A stretch of 64,000 bases of DNA from Ensifer adhaerens. GTDB taxonomy: Bacteria > Pseudomonadota > Alphaproteobacteria > Rhizobiales > Rhizobiaceae. Made by a program: the position numbers and the translations under genes. The DNA lies in contig NZ_LAZS01000005.1 of NCBI RefSeq assembly GCF_002007205.1, positions 1,488,001 to 1,552,000 on the forward strand, in the 5' to 3' direction. Below are positions 36,235 to 45,376 of this stretch, one piece after another. Positions within the stretch are counted from its first letter, which is position 1. Each line of letters begins with the position of its first letter. Below the pieces are notes generated by a model. It was not told the DNA's origin, did no database searches, and saw only the letters and a program-made list of their open reading frames with translations.

Positions 36235-36584
36235 GACGGCTTCACCTCGGCAACACAGCAGGGTGTCAGTTCGGCGATCAGCGGTGCACAGAGCTCGGTG
36301 GAGCCGCCGCAGCAATCTTTCAACAGGAAGAGGGTCAGGTCGCGCAGCCCCTGAAGGTCCGCCCGATAAATGATCGAACGGCTCTGCCGCTCGCTTGTCA
36401 CGAGGCCCGCACGCGAGAGCGTCGCAAGGTGCGCGGACATGGTGTTCTGCGGGACATCGAGAAGGCGGGCGAGTTCGCCGGCGGGTACGCCATCGGGTTC
36501 TTGCCGGACGAGAAGCCGGAACGTTTCCAGTCTGGTGGCTTGAGCCAGTGCGGCAAGCGCCGCGATTGCCGTATTGTTATCCAT
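36231..36584 (-). CDS. arsR: Arsenic-responsive repressor ArsR
   Basis: 117-residue winged-helix regulator and first gene of the ars operon. The helix-turn-helix is GELARLLDVPQNTMSAHLATLSRAGLV, followed by the wing SERQSRSIIYR. Likely As(III) ligands are DCCGG at about 93 and TPCC near the end. In the absence of arsenite it should bind the palindrome at 36586-36603 just upstream of its own start. Confidence 0.95.
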   Translation of the reverse strand: MDNNTAIAALAALAQATRLETFRLLVRQEPDGVPAGELARLLDVPQNTMSAHLATLSRAGLVTSERQSRSIIYRADLQGLRDLTLFLLKDCCGGSTELCAPLIAELTPCCVAEVKPS

Positions 36585-36585
36585 A

Positions 36586-36603
36586 TATCCAGAATAACGG
36601 ATA
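36586..36603. promoter_or_regulatory. Candidate ArsR operator of the ars operon
   Basis: Inverted repeat TATCC-N8-GGATA two bases upstream of the arsR start, in an AT-rich setting that overlaps the expected promoter and leader. Its sequence differs from the operator at 28806-28833, so the two ArsR proteins probably do not share sites. Confidence 0.55.
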
Positions 36604-36660
36604 CATTATCGGTGTCAATCCCGTCATCTTTTACAAGACCTCGGAAATCTTGGTGACAAC

Positions 36661-36691
36661 AAAAATGCCCGACAAGGCGGCACTTGTCGGG
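36661..36691 (-). terminator. Intrinsic terminator of metY
   Basis: On the minus strand CCCGACAAG-TGCCGC-CTTGTCGGG, a perfect 9-bp stem, then CATTTTT. It lies about 87 bases after the metY stop and insulates it from the ars promoter region. Confidence 0.85.
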
Positions 36692-36777
36692 GCAAGGAGG
36701 CTAAAATTTCAGATTGCGTCAGAGGGCTGAAATGCCGAGGTATGTGGTCTCAAATACAGGGTAGTTGGCGAATTGCC

Positions 36778-38061
36778 TCAGAGCTTTGCCAGCGACTGTT
36801 CGAGATCGGCGATGATGTCGGACACATCCTCGATGCCGACCGAGAGGCGCACGACGTCAGGACCGGCGCCGGCAGCCACCTGCTGCTCGGACGTCAGCTG
36901 CCGGTGCGTGGTGGAGGCCGGGTGGATGACGAGCGAGCGCGTGTCGCCGATGTTGGCGAGGTGCGAGAACATTTCCAGCCCCTCGACGAAGCGCTTGCCG
37001 GCCTCGTAGCCGCCCTTCAGGCCGAAGGTGAAGACGGCGCCAGCGCCCTTCGGCGAATAGCGCTGCTGCAGGGCGTGGTTGGGGTCGTCCTCCAAGCCCG
37101 CATAGTTGACCCACGAGATCTTGTCGTGCGTCTTCAGCCACTTGGCGACTGCAAGTGCGTTGTCACAATGGCGCTGCATGCGCAGCGGCAGGGTCTCGGA
37201 GCCGGTTACCAGCATGAAGGCGTTGAAGGGCGAGATCGCCGGGCCGAAGTCACGCAGACCCAGGACACGCGCGGCGATCGCAAAAGCGATGTTGCCGAAG
37301 GTCTGGTGCAGCACGACGCCGGCATATTCCGGGCGCGGCTCCGACAGAAGCGGATACTTGCCCGACTTCGACCAATCGAAGGTGCCGCCGTCGACGATGA
37401 CGCCGCCCATGGAATTGCCGTGACCGCCGATGAACTTCGTCAGCGAGTGCACGACGATATCGGCGCCGTGCTCCAGGGGCCGCAGCAGGTAGGGCGTCGC
37501 CATCGTGTTATCGACGATCAGCGGCAGCTCGTGCTTGCGGGCGACCTCGGCGATTGCGGCAATGTCGACGAAGGTGCCGCCGGGGTTGGCGAGGCTTTCG
37601 ATGAAGATTGCCTTGGTGCGCCGGTCGATTTTCGCCTCGAAGGAAGCCGGATCGGCAGGGTCGGCCCAGCGGACCTGCCAGTCGAAGGACTTGAAGGCGT
37701 GGCCGAACTGGTTGACCGAGCCGCCATAGAGACGGTTGGCGGCAATGAAGTTATCGCCGGGGCTCATGATCGTGTGGAAGACGAGCAATTGCGCAGCGTG
37801 GCCGGAGGCGACGGCGAGCGCCGCGGTGCCGCCTTCGAGTGCTGCAATGCGCTCTTCGAGCACCGCCTGCGTCGGGTTCATGATGCGGGTGTAGATGTTG
37901 CCGAACTGCTGCAGCCCGAAGAGTGCCGCGGCGTGATCGGTGTCGTTGAAGACGAAGCTCGTCGTCTGGTAGATCGGCGTCGCGCGCGCGCCCGTGGTCG
38001 GGTCGGGCTGTGCCCCCGCATGGATTGCGAGCGTGTTGAAACCTGGATTGTCTTTCGTCAT
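36778..38061 (-). CDS. metY: O-acetylhomoserine aminocarboxypropyltransferase (sulfhydrylase)
   Basis: 427-residue PLP enzyme of the Cys/Met metabolism family. It makes homocysteine from O-acetylhomoserine and sulfide for methionine synthesis. The PLP lysine is in VVHSLTKFIGGHGNSMGG, and the phosphate-binding YTRIMNPTQAVLEERIAALEGG is conserved. The length is standard for MetY rather than the shorter MetB/MetC. GGGAGGGG just before the ATG is a strong ribosome binding site. No SAM-II riboswitch core was found upstream, although such elements precede met genes in rhizobia. Confidence 0.93.
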   Translation of the reverse strand: MTKDNPGFNTLAIHAGAQPDPTTGARATPIYQTTSFVFNDTDHAAALFGLQQFGNIYTRIMNPTQAVLEERIAALEGGTAALAVASGHAAQLLVFHTIMSPGDNFIAANRLYGGSVNQFGHAFKSFDWQVRWADPADPASFEAKIDRRTKAIFIESLANPGGTFVDIAAIAEVARKHELPLIVDNTMATPYLLRPLEHGADIVVHSLTKFIGGHGNSMGGVIVDGGTFDWSKSGKYPLLSEPRPEYAGVVLHQTFGNIAFAIAARVLGLRDFGPAISPFNAFMLVTGSETLPLRMQRHCDNALAVAKWLKTHDKISWVNYAGLEDDPNHALQQRYSPKGAGAVFTFGLKGGYEAGKRFVEGLEMFSHLANIGDTRSLVIHPASTTHRQLTSEQQVAAGAGPDVVRLSVGIEDVSDIIADLEQSLAKL

Positions 38062-38260
38062 CTACCCCTCCCGTGATCGAAACGCGGCGACCTGGTGGCG
38101 CGCCAGAAACGTTCTATCACCTTGAATCTGCGCGTTATCCGCGATCGAGCTTCCGCCGCTCCGGGCGGAAGCCGCGGCACTATTCCAGAGCCTTGGCGCG
38201 CGGTCAAAGAGGTTTTTGCGAAACTGGCGGTTGCGGAGGTGCCCGCAGATTTCGGCCGGG

Positions 38261-38689
38261 TCAGCCGATCAGACGCGGATACTCGATCGCCGGACAGCGG
38301 TCCATGACCACCTTGATGCCGGCGGCTTCCGCTTTCGCCGCAGCGCCGTCATGGCGCACGGAGAGCTGGCCCCAGATCGCCTTCGGCAGTGTCTCCAACG
38401 CGAGGATCTCGTCGACGAGCGCCGGCAGGGCGTCGGCAGCGCGGAACACGTCGACCATATCGATCGGCTCCTTGATATCGGCGAGCCGGCCGACCACGGC
38501 CTGGCCCTGGATGCTCTTGCCGACATGCCCGGGATTGATCGGGATCACCCGATAGCCCTTGCGCAGCAGAAACGCCATGACCCGATGGCTCGGACGCTCA
38601 GGATTGGGCGAAGCGCCGACAAGGGCGATCGTCTTGGTCTCGCGCAGAATGTCTGCGAGATAATAGTCCGGGTAAGCGTCGTGGTTCAT
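38261..38689 (-). CDS. CoA-binding domain protein
   Basis: 142-residue Rossmann-type protein of the CoA_binding_2 family: TIALVGASPNPERPSHRVMAFLLRKGYRVIPINPG near the N-terminus, then VDVFRAADALPALVDEIL. It resembles the nucleotide-binding part of succinyl-CoA synthetase alpha but stands alone. The start at 38689 (MNHDAYPDYYLADILRE) is chosen from protein character. It is upstream of metY on the same strand with 199 bases between. The cellular role is not known. Confidence 0.87.
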   Translation of the reverse strand: MNHDAYPDYYLADILRETKTIALVGASPNPERPSHRVMAFLLRKGYRVIPINPGHVGKSIQGQAVVGRLADIKEPIDMVDVFRAADALPALVDEILALETLPKAIWGQLSVRHDGAAAKAEAAGIKVVMDRCPAIEYPRLIG

Positions 38690-38875
38690 CTGCAGCTTCG
38701 GATCCGTTCGTGTTAAACGGTCGTATAATGATGGCGAGGCCGGCCAAGTCAACCGTACGGCCCGCTCGTCCCCCGCCAAAGATTGCCGCTTCCGCAAGAC
38801 TTTCCGGTTGCTTTTGCGCCCGTGCGGCGCGACAAGCGTCTCAACGCCCGCTACACCGTTTCCGAGGTTTCAATC

Positions 38876-39712
38876 TTGCCGCTTGATGTCATTGCGCTCG
38901 TCCTGTTCGGGGCGTTGTTGCACGCGACCTGGAATGCGTTGGTCAAGGCGGGAACGGAAAAGTCGCTCGACGCTGCGATGATCGCGCTCGGGGCCGCAGC
39001 CGTCGCCATCCCCTTCCTGCCGTTCATGCCGTTGCCCAAACCGGAAGCGTGGCCATACATCCTGGTTTCGGCACTGTTCCAGTTCGCCTATTTCCAGCTC
39101 GTCGCCGCATCCTATCGCGCCGGCGACATCGGCCTTGTCTATCCGCTGATGCGCGGAGCGGCACCGTTGATCGTCGCGATGACCAGTGGGGCATTGATCG
39201 GCGAAAAGCTCACCTTCGGAACGATGATCGGCATCCTGACGATTTCGGCCGGCGTGCTGACCCTTGCCTTCGAATCGCGAAAAGGCGGCAAACACGCGAT
39301 CATTCTGGCGCTGCTCAATGCCTGCGTCATCGCCAGCTACACCTTTGTCGATGGCATCGGCGCACGCGTCTCGGGCAATGCGATCTCCTATACGCTGTGG
39401 ATGGCGCTGCTGCCGCCGGTGCTGCTTTTTGCCTGGGCGTTTGCCCGGCGTGGCATCAAGCCGGTCGCCCGCCACGTCTACAAGAACTGGTGGCGGGGCC
39501 TGATCGGCGGCGCGGGCTCGATCGGCGCCTATGGCCTGGCGCTCTGGGCGATGACCAAAGCGCCGGTGGCCACCGTCGCTGCCCTTCGCGAAACCTCGAT
39601 CCTCTTTGCGGTGGTGATCTCGGTCGTGTTCCTGAAAGAACCGGTCAGCGTCTGGCGCATCGCGGCTGCCTGCGTCATTGCGCTCGGCGCGCTGCTCCTG
39701 AAGCTCGCCTGA
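38876..39712 (+). CDS. EamA/DMT-family transporter
   Basis: 278-residue permease with ten hydrophobic helices in two EamA repeats. It begins LDVIALVLFGALLHATWNALVKAG and ends ACVIALGALLLKLA. The start is probably TTG at 38876, with GAGG eight bases before it; an upstream in-frame stretch (from 38783) is charged and unlike a membrane protein start. No riboswitch is seen here, unlike ribN. Drug or metabolite export is usual for the family, and the substrate cannot be told. Confidence 0.8.
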   Translation: MPLDVIALVLFGALLHATWNALVKAGTEKSLDAAMIALGAAAVAIPFLPFMPLPKPEAWPYILVSALFQFAYFQLVAASYRAGDIGLVYPLMRGAAPLIVAMTSGALIGEKLTFGTMIGILTISAGVLTLAFESRKGGKHAIILALLNACVIASYTFVDGIGARVSGNAISYTLWMALLPPVLLFAWAFARRGIKPVARHVYKNWWRGLIGGAGSIGAYGLALWAMTKAPVATVAALRETSILFAVVISVVFLKEPVSVWRIAAACVIALGALLLKLA

Positions 39713-39715
39713 CCG

Positions 39716-40537
39716 TCAGTCGTCCTTCCATTCCGGCATGCGCTTGCCGAGGAACGCACCGATGCCATCCTCGGCATCACGGGCGAGCATGTTTTCGACC
39801 ATGACGCCGACGGCATAGTCGTAGGCCTCAGGCAGGTCCATCTCCGCCTGACGATAGAAAGCCTCCTTGCCGATCTTCAGCGCCTGCGGCGATTTCGAGG
39901 CGATCACGGCGGCATATTTGTCGACGACCTGGCGCAGATACTGCTGCGGCACGATGCGGTTGACGAGGCCGAAGTCCTTGGCGGTCGAGGCATCGACGGT
40001 CTCGCCGGTCAAAAGCATCTCCATCGCCTGCTTGCGATGCGCCGCACGCGTGAGTGCGACCATCGGCGTCGAGCAGAAGAGGCCGATATTGACGCCGGGC
40101 GTGCAGAAGGTGGAGCTGTCAGTGCAGATCGCGAGGTCGCAGCTCGCCACAAGTTGGCAGCCGGCCGCCGTTGCGAGCCCGTCGATCTCGGCGATGACGG
40201 CCTGCGGCAGCCGATTGATCTTCAGCATCAGCTCGGCGGCCATGCGGATCGTTTGCTCGAAGAAGGCCCTGCCCCGGTCCTCGTCGTCGCGGTGCGCAGT
40301 CATTTCCTTGAGATCGTGGCCGGCGGAAAACAGTTGGCCCGTCGCCGAGAGCACGACGACCTTGATGTCCTTCGAAGCGGCGACCGAATCGAACTCGGCG
40401 TGCAGGGTCTCCATCATGGCGATCGACAACACATTGGCCGGCGGGTTATTGAGCGTCAGCCGCAAGACTGGTCCGGACCGTTCCCGCAGCAGCAGGCCGT
40501 TCGGCTCTTCCTTCTTGAACGATACGACGTCGGCCAT
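39716..40537 (-). CDS. Enoyl-CoA hydratase/isomerase family protein
   Basis: 273-residue crotonase-fold enzyme. The oxyanion-hole segments are visible as GQLFSAGHDLKEM and IDGLATAAGCQLVASCDLAICTD. The usual hydratase glutamates are not both evident, so it may be an ECHDC3-type relative rather than a classical hydratase. AGGAG precedes the ATG. It is convergent with the EamA gene (3 bases between the stops) and monocistronic. Confidence 0.87.
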   Translation of the reverse strand: MADVVSFKKEEPNGLLLRERSGPVLRLTLNNPPANVLSIAMMETLHAEFDSVAASKDIKVVVLSATGQLFSAGHDLKEMTAHRDDEDRGRAFFEQTIRMAAELMLKINRLPQAVIAEIDGLATAAGCQLVASCDLAICTDSSTFCTPGVNIGLFCSTPMVALTRAAHRKQAMEMLLTGETVDASTAKDFGLVNRIVPQQYLRQVVDKYAAVIASKSPQALKIGKEAFYRQAEMDLPEAYDYAVGVMVENMLARDAEDGIGAFLGKRMPEWKDD

Positions 40538-40702
40538 GGTCTTCTCCTGAAACTTGAACTGGCTTGGTGGTACGCCGGGCGCGCGTGCGGCGCAAGGTGA
40601 CCGGAGAAACCCGTCGGCCGTTGCGTCTAAGACCTTTTTCCGCCTTGCGTCCGACCGTCAGCCGGTTTCAGGTGACGGCCAGCCATTTGAAGGATGCATC
40701 GC

Positions 40703-41134
40703 ATGACCATCGAGCCGATCATGACCGTCGACGACCTCAACCGGTTTCTCGACACGGATTTTCCGCAGGTCCACACCGACGGCAAGGTATTTCACGTCAC
40801 GGCAGTGGGCCCTGGCTTTGCCACGATGCGACTCGATCCGAACGAACGGCACATTCGCCCGGGCGGCACGGTTTCCGGCCCTACCCTCTTTGCGCTCGCC
40901 GACGTTTCCGCCTACGTCGCATTGATCGCCCATATCGGGCCGGTAGCGCTTGCGGTCACCACCAATCTCAACATCAACTTCCTGCGCAAGCCCGAGCCTG
41001 AACCGCTCGAATGCACCTGCCGCATCCTCAAACTCGGCAAGAGGCTCGCCGTTCTCGACGCATCGATCGTCAGGGTTGGCGATGATGATCTCATCGCCCA
41101 TGCAACGGCGACCTATTCGATTCCACCACGCTAA
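40703..41134 (+). CDS. PaaI-family hotdog thioesterase
   Basis: 143-residue hotdog-fold protein: RPGGTVSGPTLFALADVSAYVALIAHIG holds the central helix, followed by TTNLNINFLRKP, typical of acyl-CoA thioesterases of the PaaI group. It hydrolyses aryl- or acyl-CoA esters. The ATG at 40703 (MTIEPIMTV) is preferred because GAAGGA lies at working distance; the ATG at 40694 would sit on top of that site. It is divergent from the enoyl-CoA hydratase gene, which also acts on CoA esters. Confidence 0.87.
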   Translation: MTIEPIMTVDDLNRFLDTDFPQVHTDGKVFHVTAVGPGFATMRLDPNERHIRPGGTVSGPTLFALADVSAYVALIAHIGPVALAVTTNLNINFLRKPEPEPLECTCRILKLGKRLAVLDASIVRVGDDDLIAHATATYSIPPR

Positions 41135-41211
41135 TTTGTGGTATCAAAATACCACATAACTAACATATTGTTTTTATTTATCTTTATTTCCACCGCGCGA
41201 ATTTCGCGTTA

Positions 41212-41240
41212 TTGACGCTTGTTTCGCAGTTGCGTATAAG
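41212..41240 (+). promoter_or_regulatory. Strong sigma70 promoter of rplM-rpsI
   Basis: TTGACG (41212-41217), 17-base spacer, TATAAG (41235-41240): five of six at both hexamers. It lies 118 bases before the rplM start, leaving a leader of about 110 bases that may carry ribosomal-protein feedback control. Confidence 0.8.
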
Positions 41241-41358
41241 CTGCCGCAGATCGCGGTCCTTACGGGCCGCTTTCTCTTTTGTCCGGAAAACCGGGCAAAA
41301 CCAAGCAACAAGAAACGCCCAGCGGTTCGCCGCTCGGGTCCAAAGAAAGAGTTTTGAT

Positions 41359-41823
41359 ATGGCAACCTTCGTTCAGAAGCCTGCAGAGGTGGAGAAGAAG
41401 TGGATCATCATCGACGCCGAAGGCCTCGTTGTTGGTCGCCTCGCTTCCCTCATCGCAAACCGCCTGCGCGGCAAGCACAAAGCTACCTTCACCCCGCATG
41501 TTGACGACGGCGACAACGTCATCGTCATCAACGCCGAGAAGGCAGTTCTGACGGGCAAGAAGTACACCGACAAGAAGTACTACTGGCACACCGGCTACCC
41601 CGGCGGCATCAAGGAGCGCACCGCGCGCCAGATCATCGAAGGCCGCTTCCCGGAGCGCGTCATCGAGAAGGCCGTCGAGCGCATGGTTCCGCGCGGTCCG
41701 CTCGGCCGTCGCCAGATGAAGAACCTGCGCGTTTACGCAGGCGCCAACCACCCGCATGAAGCACAGCAGCCGACCGTCCTCGACGTCGCCAAGCTGAACA
41801 GCAAGAACACAAGGAGCGCCTGA
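41359..41823 (+). CDS. rplM: 50S ribosomal protein L13
   Basis: 154-residue large-subunit ribosomal protein. It begins [22 protein letters not shown] and contains the family signature in [24 protein letters not shown] longer frame upstream reads through the leader and promoter and is not coding. Only two bases separate its stop from rpsI, the universally conserved L13-S9 pair. Confidence 0.98.
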   Translation: MATFVQKPAEVEKKWIIIDAEGLVVGRLASLIANRLRGKHKATFTPHVDDGDNVIVINAEKAVLTGKKYTDKKYYWHTGYPGGIKERTARQIIEGRFPERVIEKAVERMVPRGPLGRRQMKNLRVYAGANHPHEAQQPTVLDVAKLNSKNTRSA

Positions 41824-41825
41824 TA

Positions 41826-42293
41826 ATGGCTGACCTTTCCGCTCTCAAGGACATCGCCACGACCGCGGAACCGGCTGCTCCGGTTCACGTCAAGAAGGTC
41901 GACGCCCAGGGTCGCTCCTACGCGACCGGCAAGCGTAAGGACGCTGTCGCCCGCGTATGGGTCAAGCCGGGTTCCGGCAAGATCACCATCAACGGCAAGC
42001 CCTACTCGGACTACTTCGCCCGTCCGGTTCTGCAGATGATCCTGCAGCAGCCGATCGTCGCTGCTGCCCGTGACGGCCAGTTCGACATCGACGCGACCGT
42101 TGCTGGCGGTGGTCTTTCCGGCCAGGCCGGTGCCGTTCGTCACGGCATCTCCAAGGCACTCACCTACTTCGAACCGGGCCTGCGCTCCGTTCTGAAGCGC
42201 GGTGGCTTCCTCACCCGCGACAGCCGCGTGGTCGAGCGTAAGAAGTACGGCCGTGCGAAGGCACGTCGTTCGTTCCAGTTCTCGAAGCGTTAA
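41826..42293 (+). CDS. rpsI: 30S ribosomal protein S9
   Basis: 155-residue small-subunit protein. The signature [19 protein letters not shown] is present, and it ends in the conserved basic [17 protein letters not shown] whose tail reaches the P-site tRNA. The N-terminal about 35 residues are the alphaproteobacterial extension. It is cotranscribed with rplM and ended by a terminator 20 bases on. Confidence 0.98.
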   Translation: MADLSALKDIATTAEPAAPVHVKKVDAQGRSYATGKRKDAVARVWVKPGSGKITINGKPYSDYFARPVLQMILQQPIVAAARDGQFDIDATVAGGGLSGQAGAVRHGISKALTYFEPGLRSVLKRGGFLTRDSRVVERKKYGRAKARRSFQFSKR

Positions 42294-42315
42294 TCGCTTC
42301 AACTGCGACACTTGG

Positions 42316-42344
42316 AAAGGCGGGGCTTTGCTCCGCCTTTTTTT
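42316..42344 (+). terminator. Intrinsic terminator of rplM-rpsI
   Basis: AAAGGCGG / CCGCCTTT stem with an additional G-C pair inside, then a run of T (10 T in all from 42338). Confidence 0.9.
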
Positions 42345-42400
42345 GTTATTGTGCCCACACGAATCGACCGCGTCGCAACTGAGACCTTCCGAGGCATCGC

Positions 42401-42739
42401 ATGACAGACTCTCCCGTCACCAAGACCCCAGAGCCGCCCTACTACATCGTCACCTTCGCGTCGCGACGCACGACCGGCGATCACGGCTACGACAACATGG
42501 GAGAAGAAATGGAGCGCCTTGCGCGCGAGCAGCCGGGTTTTCTCGGTCTTGAAAGCGTGCGCGGCGCCGACGGCTTCGGCATTACCAATTCCTATTGGGC
42601 GGACGAAGAGAGCATCGCGGCGTGGAAGAGCAACGTGCGGCACCTGTCCGCGCAGCGGCTCGGACGCGAGCGCTGGTACAAGGACTATCAGGTGCGCGTC
42701 GGCAAGATCGAACGCCAATATGGCTTTGAACGTCCTTAG
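42401..42739 (+). CDS. Antibiotic biosynthesis monooxygenase (ABM) domain protein
   Basis: 112-residue ferredoxin-like-fold protein. EQPGFLGLESVRGADGFGITNSYWADEESIAAWK is typical of the small ABM/YgiN-type proteins, and the tail is RERWYKDYQVRVGKIERQYG. Members act as cofactor-free monooxygenases or haem-related enzymes; the substrate cannot be inferred. It is separated from rpsI by a terminator. Confidence 0.85.
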   Translation: MTDSPVTKTPEPPYYIVTFASRRTTGDHGYDNMGEEMERLAREQPGFLGLESVRGADGFGITNSYWADEESIAAWKSNVRHLSAQRLGRERWYKDYQVRVGKIERQYGFERP

Positions 42740-42756
42740 TTGACCCGGCGACCGAT

Positions 42757-43251
42757 CTAAATCGGCAGTTCCGTCGTCGACTTGAGCTCACGCAGGACGA
42801 AGCTCGACACGACCGTGCGTACATGCGGATTGCGCATCAGATAGCGCGTCATGAAGGTGTCGTAGCTTTCGACGTCGTTGGCGCGGATCTTCAGCATGTA
42901 GTCGAATGTGCCGGAAAGAGCGTAGCACTCCATGATTTCCGGCCGGTCGTGCACGACAGCAGAGAACGCAGCTATTGCCTCGTCGTGGTGATCCTCAAGC
43001 GTGACATGCGCGATGATGCAGAGTTTGAGGTCGAGCTTTGCCGGATCGAGCAGCGCCACTCGCTTGCGGATGACGCCCTCCGTCTCCAGTTCCTGCAGCC
43101 GCCGCCAGGCCGAGCTTTGCGACATGCCGGCTTTCTCGGCGAGGTCGGAGAGCGATTGGCCACTATCGGCCTGAATCAGCCGCAGCAACTTCCGGATTGG
43201 CTGAAGATTTTCTTTCACATCGGACGGCATTTCGAATTTTCCTCCCGCCAT
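42757..43251 (-). CDS. Lrp/AsnC-family regulator, probable regulator of phhA
   Basis: 164-residue regulator with an N-terminal helix-turn-helix (SLSDLAEKAGMSQSSAWRRLQELETEGVI) and a C-terminal RAM ligand-binding domain (MECYALSGTFDYMLKIRANDVESYDTFM). The start is taken at 43251 (MAGGKFEMPSD); 43230 and 43293 are alternatives. It is divergent from phenylalanine hydroxylase with about 90 bases between. This is the usual place for the aromatic-amino-acid-responsive activator of that gene, so control of phhA is likely but inferred. Confidence 0.88.
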   Translation of the reverse strand: MAGGKFEMPSDVKENLQPIRKLLRLIQADSGQSLSDLAEKAGMSQSSAWRRLQELETEGVIRKRVALLDPAKLDLKLCIIAHVTLEDHHDEAIAAFSAVVHDRPEIMECYALSGTFDYMLKIRANDVESYDTFMTRYLMRNPHVRTVVSSFVLRELKSTTELPI

Positions 43252-43343
43252 CAGGCCTCCACCTGGCAACTGTGGAACAAATACTCGCTCCATCCGCGAT
43301 ACAATTGCAACAGGAGAAGTGTTCTGGCGAATGAGGAGACGTC

Positions 43344-44135
43344 ATGACCAAGGAAAGCACATACACCGCCAAGCTACCGGAGCCTGACGGCACCTATCTT
43401 TATACCCCGGAAGAGGATGCGATCTGGGGCGAGTTGTACGAGCGGCAGATGAAGCTTCTGGCAGACAAGGCGTGCGACGAATACCTCGAAGGCGCCAAGA
43501 CACTCAACCTCGGCCCTGACCATGTACCGCAGTTGAAGGACGTCAACCGGCGCCTCGCCGATACCACGGGCTTCGGCGTCGAAGGCGTGCCGGCGCTCAT
43601 TCCGCCATCTCGCTTCTATGAGCTTCTGTCCCAGGGCAAATTTCCACTGGCGACCTTCATCCGCCGCCGCGAGCACATCGATTACATCGAAGAGCCCGAC
43701 ATCTTCCACGAAGTCTTCGGCCACTGCCCGCTTCTGACCAACCAGAGCTATGCCCATTTCGTCCGTCGCTTCGGCGAGAAAGCCGTGTCGCTCGGCAAGG
43801 GCTATTCGTGGCACATGTTCCGGATCTTTTGGTTCACCGTCGAGTTCGGCCTCATCAACACGCCGAAGGGCCGCCGCGCCTATGGCGCCGGCATCGTGTC
43901 TTCGCCGAACGAGACACGAAATGCGATGGAAACCCCCGGCGTCGAATTCCGCCCGTTCGACCTGATGACCGTGCTCAGAACGCCCTACCGCATCGATATC
44001 GTCCAGCCGATCTACTATGTGATCGACAGCTTTGCCCAGCTCGAAATGATCATCGAAGAGGATATCACCGCGCGCATCACCGAAGCGAAGGCGCTCGGCG
44101 ACTTCGCCCCCACCTACGAGGCCAAGGCCTCGTAA
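43344..44135 (+). CDS. phhA: Phenylalanine 4-monooxygenase
   Basis: 263-residue pterin-dependent hydroxylase that converts phenylalanine to tyrosine using non-haem iron. The iron ligands are seen in DIFHEVFGHCPLL (two His) and in the Glu of FWFTVEFGLI. The single catalytic domain of bacterial length lacks the regulatory domain of animal enzymes. GAGGAG lies seven bases before the ATG. No pterin dehydratase (phhB) gene is adjacent. It is divergent from an AsnC-type regulator. Confidence 0.95.
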   Translation: MTKESTYTAKLPEPDGTYLYTPEEDAIWGELYERQMKLLADKACDEYLEGAKTLNLGPDHVPQLKDVNRRLADTTGFGVEGVPALIPPSRFYELLSQGKFPLATFIRRREHIDYIEEPDIFHEVFGHCPLLTNQSYAHFVRRFGEKAVSLGKGYSWHMFRIFWFTVEFGLINTPKGRRAYGAGIVSSPNETRNAMETPGVEFRPFDLMTVLRTPYRIDIVQPIYYVIDSFAQLEMIIEEDITARITEAKALGDFAPTYEAKAS

Positions 44136-44262
44136 TTGCCGAAGAATTGGCCGGCAGGGCCTTGCCTTGCCGGCTACGATTGTCCAACCTTCCGCCACCA
44201 CAGGTTTGAGCGGGATGCGCGCAGAGGATGCGCCCTTTCCGGCTCCGAGGCAGAGGCGGGAT

Positions 44263-45225
44263 ATGGCGAACAGGACAATCGATCACGCGCTGACGGCGCG
44301 CTCACTCACCTCGGCGGCATCCGATCCGACTCATGCCGGCATTCTCTCCTTCATGCGCCGCAAGTATTCCAAGCAGCTGAAGGGCGTCGATGCCGTCGTC
44401 TGGGGCATTCCCTTCGATGCCGCCACCTCGAACCGGCCCGGCGCCCGCTTCGGACCGCAGGCGATCCGCCGCGCCTCGGCGATCTTCGACAACGATCCGC
44501 AATATCCGTTCGAGCGCGATCTCTTCTCGGAAATGGCGACGATCGACTATGGCGATTGCCTGCTCGACTACGGCAATCATTCGAAGACGCCGTCAACGAT
44601 CGAACGCGAGGCCGCCAAGATCATCCGGAGCGGCGCCTATCTGCAGGCACTCGGCGGCGATCACTTTGTCACCTACCCGATCCTGAAAGCGCAGGCAGCC
44701 ATCCACGGCCCCCTCGCCCTCGTGCAGTTCGACGCGCATCAGGATACCTGGCCGGACGAGCGCGGGCGGATCGATCACGGCTCCTTCGTCGGCCGTGCGG
44801 CGCGCGAGGGCCTGATCGATACCGACGCATCGATCCAGATCGGCATTCGCACCCACGCGCCGGAGGATTGCGGCATCCGCATTCTCTATGGCTACGACGT
44901 CGAAGAGATGAACGCTGCCGAGATCGCCGAGACGATCATAAGGCAGGTCGGCGAGCGCAAGGCCTATCTCACTTTCGACATCGACGGCCTCGATCCTGCC
45001 TATGCGCCCGGCACCGGCACGCCTGTTGCCGGCGGCCCGTCGAGCGCCAAGATCCTGTCGGTGCTGCGCAAGCTCGGCGCGCTCACGGTCGTCGGCAGCG
45101 ATGTGGTCGAAGTGGCCCCTGCCTACGACCACGCGGACGTCACCGCGATCGCCGGAGCGACGGTCGCGATGTACATGCTGGGCTTGCATGCGGAGAAGCT
45201 TGCCGAGCGTGCGCCGCTTCGCTGA
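44263..45225 (+). CDS. speB: Agmatinase / ureohydrolase
   Basis: 320-residue manganese ureohydrolase. Metal-binding motifs are GGDHFVTYP, FDAHQDTW and FDIDGLDPAYAPGTGTP, in family order. It hydrolyses agmatine, or a related guanidino compound, to a polyamine precursor and urea. The start at 44263 (MANRTIDHAL) has GGCGGGA upstream and gives the family length; 32 additional residues of the open frame are not conserved in character. It stands between phhA and argC, in a nitrogen-metabolism neighbourhood. Guanidinobutyrase activity cannot be excluded. Confidence 0.88.
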   Translation: MANRTIDHALTARSLTSAASDPTHAGILSFMRRKYSKQLKGVDAVVWGIPFDAATSNRPGARFGPQAIRRASAIFDNDPQYPFERDLFSEMATIDYGDCLLDYGNHSKTPSTIEREAAKIIRSGAYLQALGGDHFVTYPILKAQAAIHGPLALVQFDAHQDTWPDERGRIDHGSFVGRAAREGLIDTDASIQIGIRTHAPEDCGIRILYGYDVEEMNAAEIAETIIRQVGERKAYLTFDIDGLDPAYAPGTGTPVAGGPSSAKILSVLRKLGALTVVGSDVVEVAPAYDHADVTAIAGATVAMYMLGLHAEKLAERAPLR

Positions 45226-45376
45226 AGACAAGCGTCACCGTTGCGACCAAGGGCGCCTGCTTGTATAGAAACAGACGGGGCTGGCGGCGGTCCGCCCGCC
45301 TGTTGAGAAATTGATTCAATTCTATGCCAGAATGATTCCGGAACGACCCCTAACCTACTGGCAGAACGGGAAAATC

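Noticed and set aside
36742-38076. 444-residue reading frame opposite metY
   Set aside because: Antisense to a well-conserved PLP enzyme; composition is rich in Arg/Asp/Glu as expected for an antisense shadow.
38062-38260. SAM-II riboswitch before metY
   Set aside because: The conserved core expected for this element in rhizobia was looked for and not found; only a strong ribosome binding site is present.
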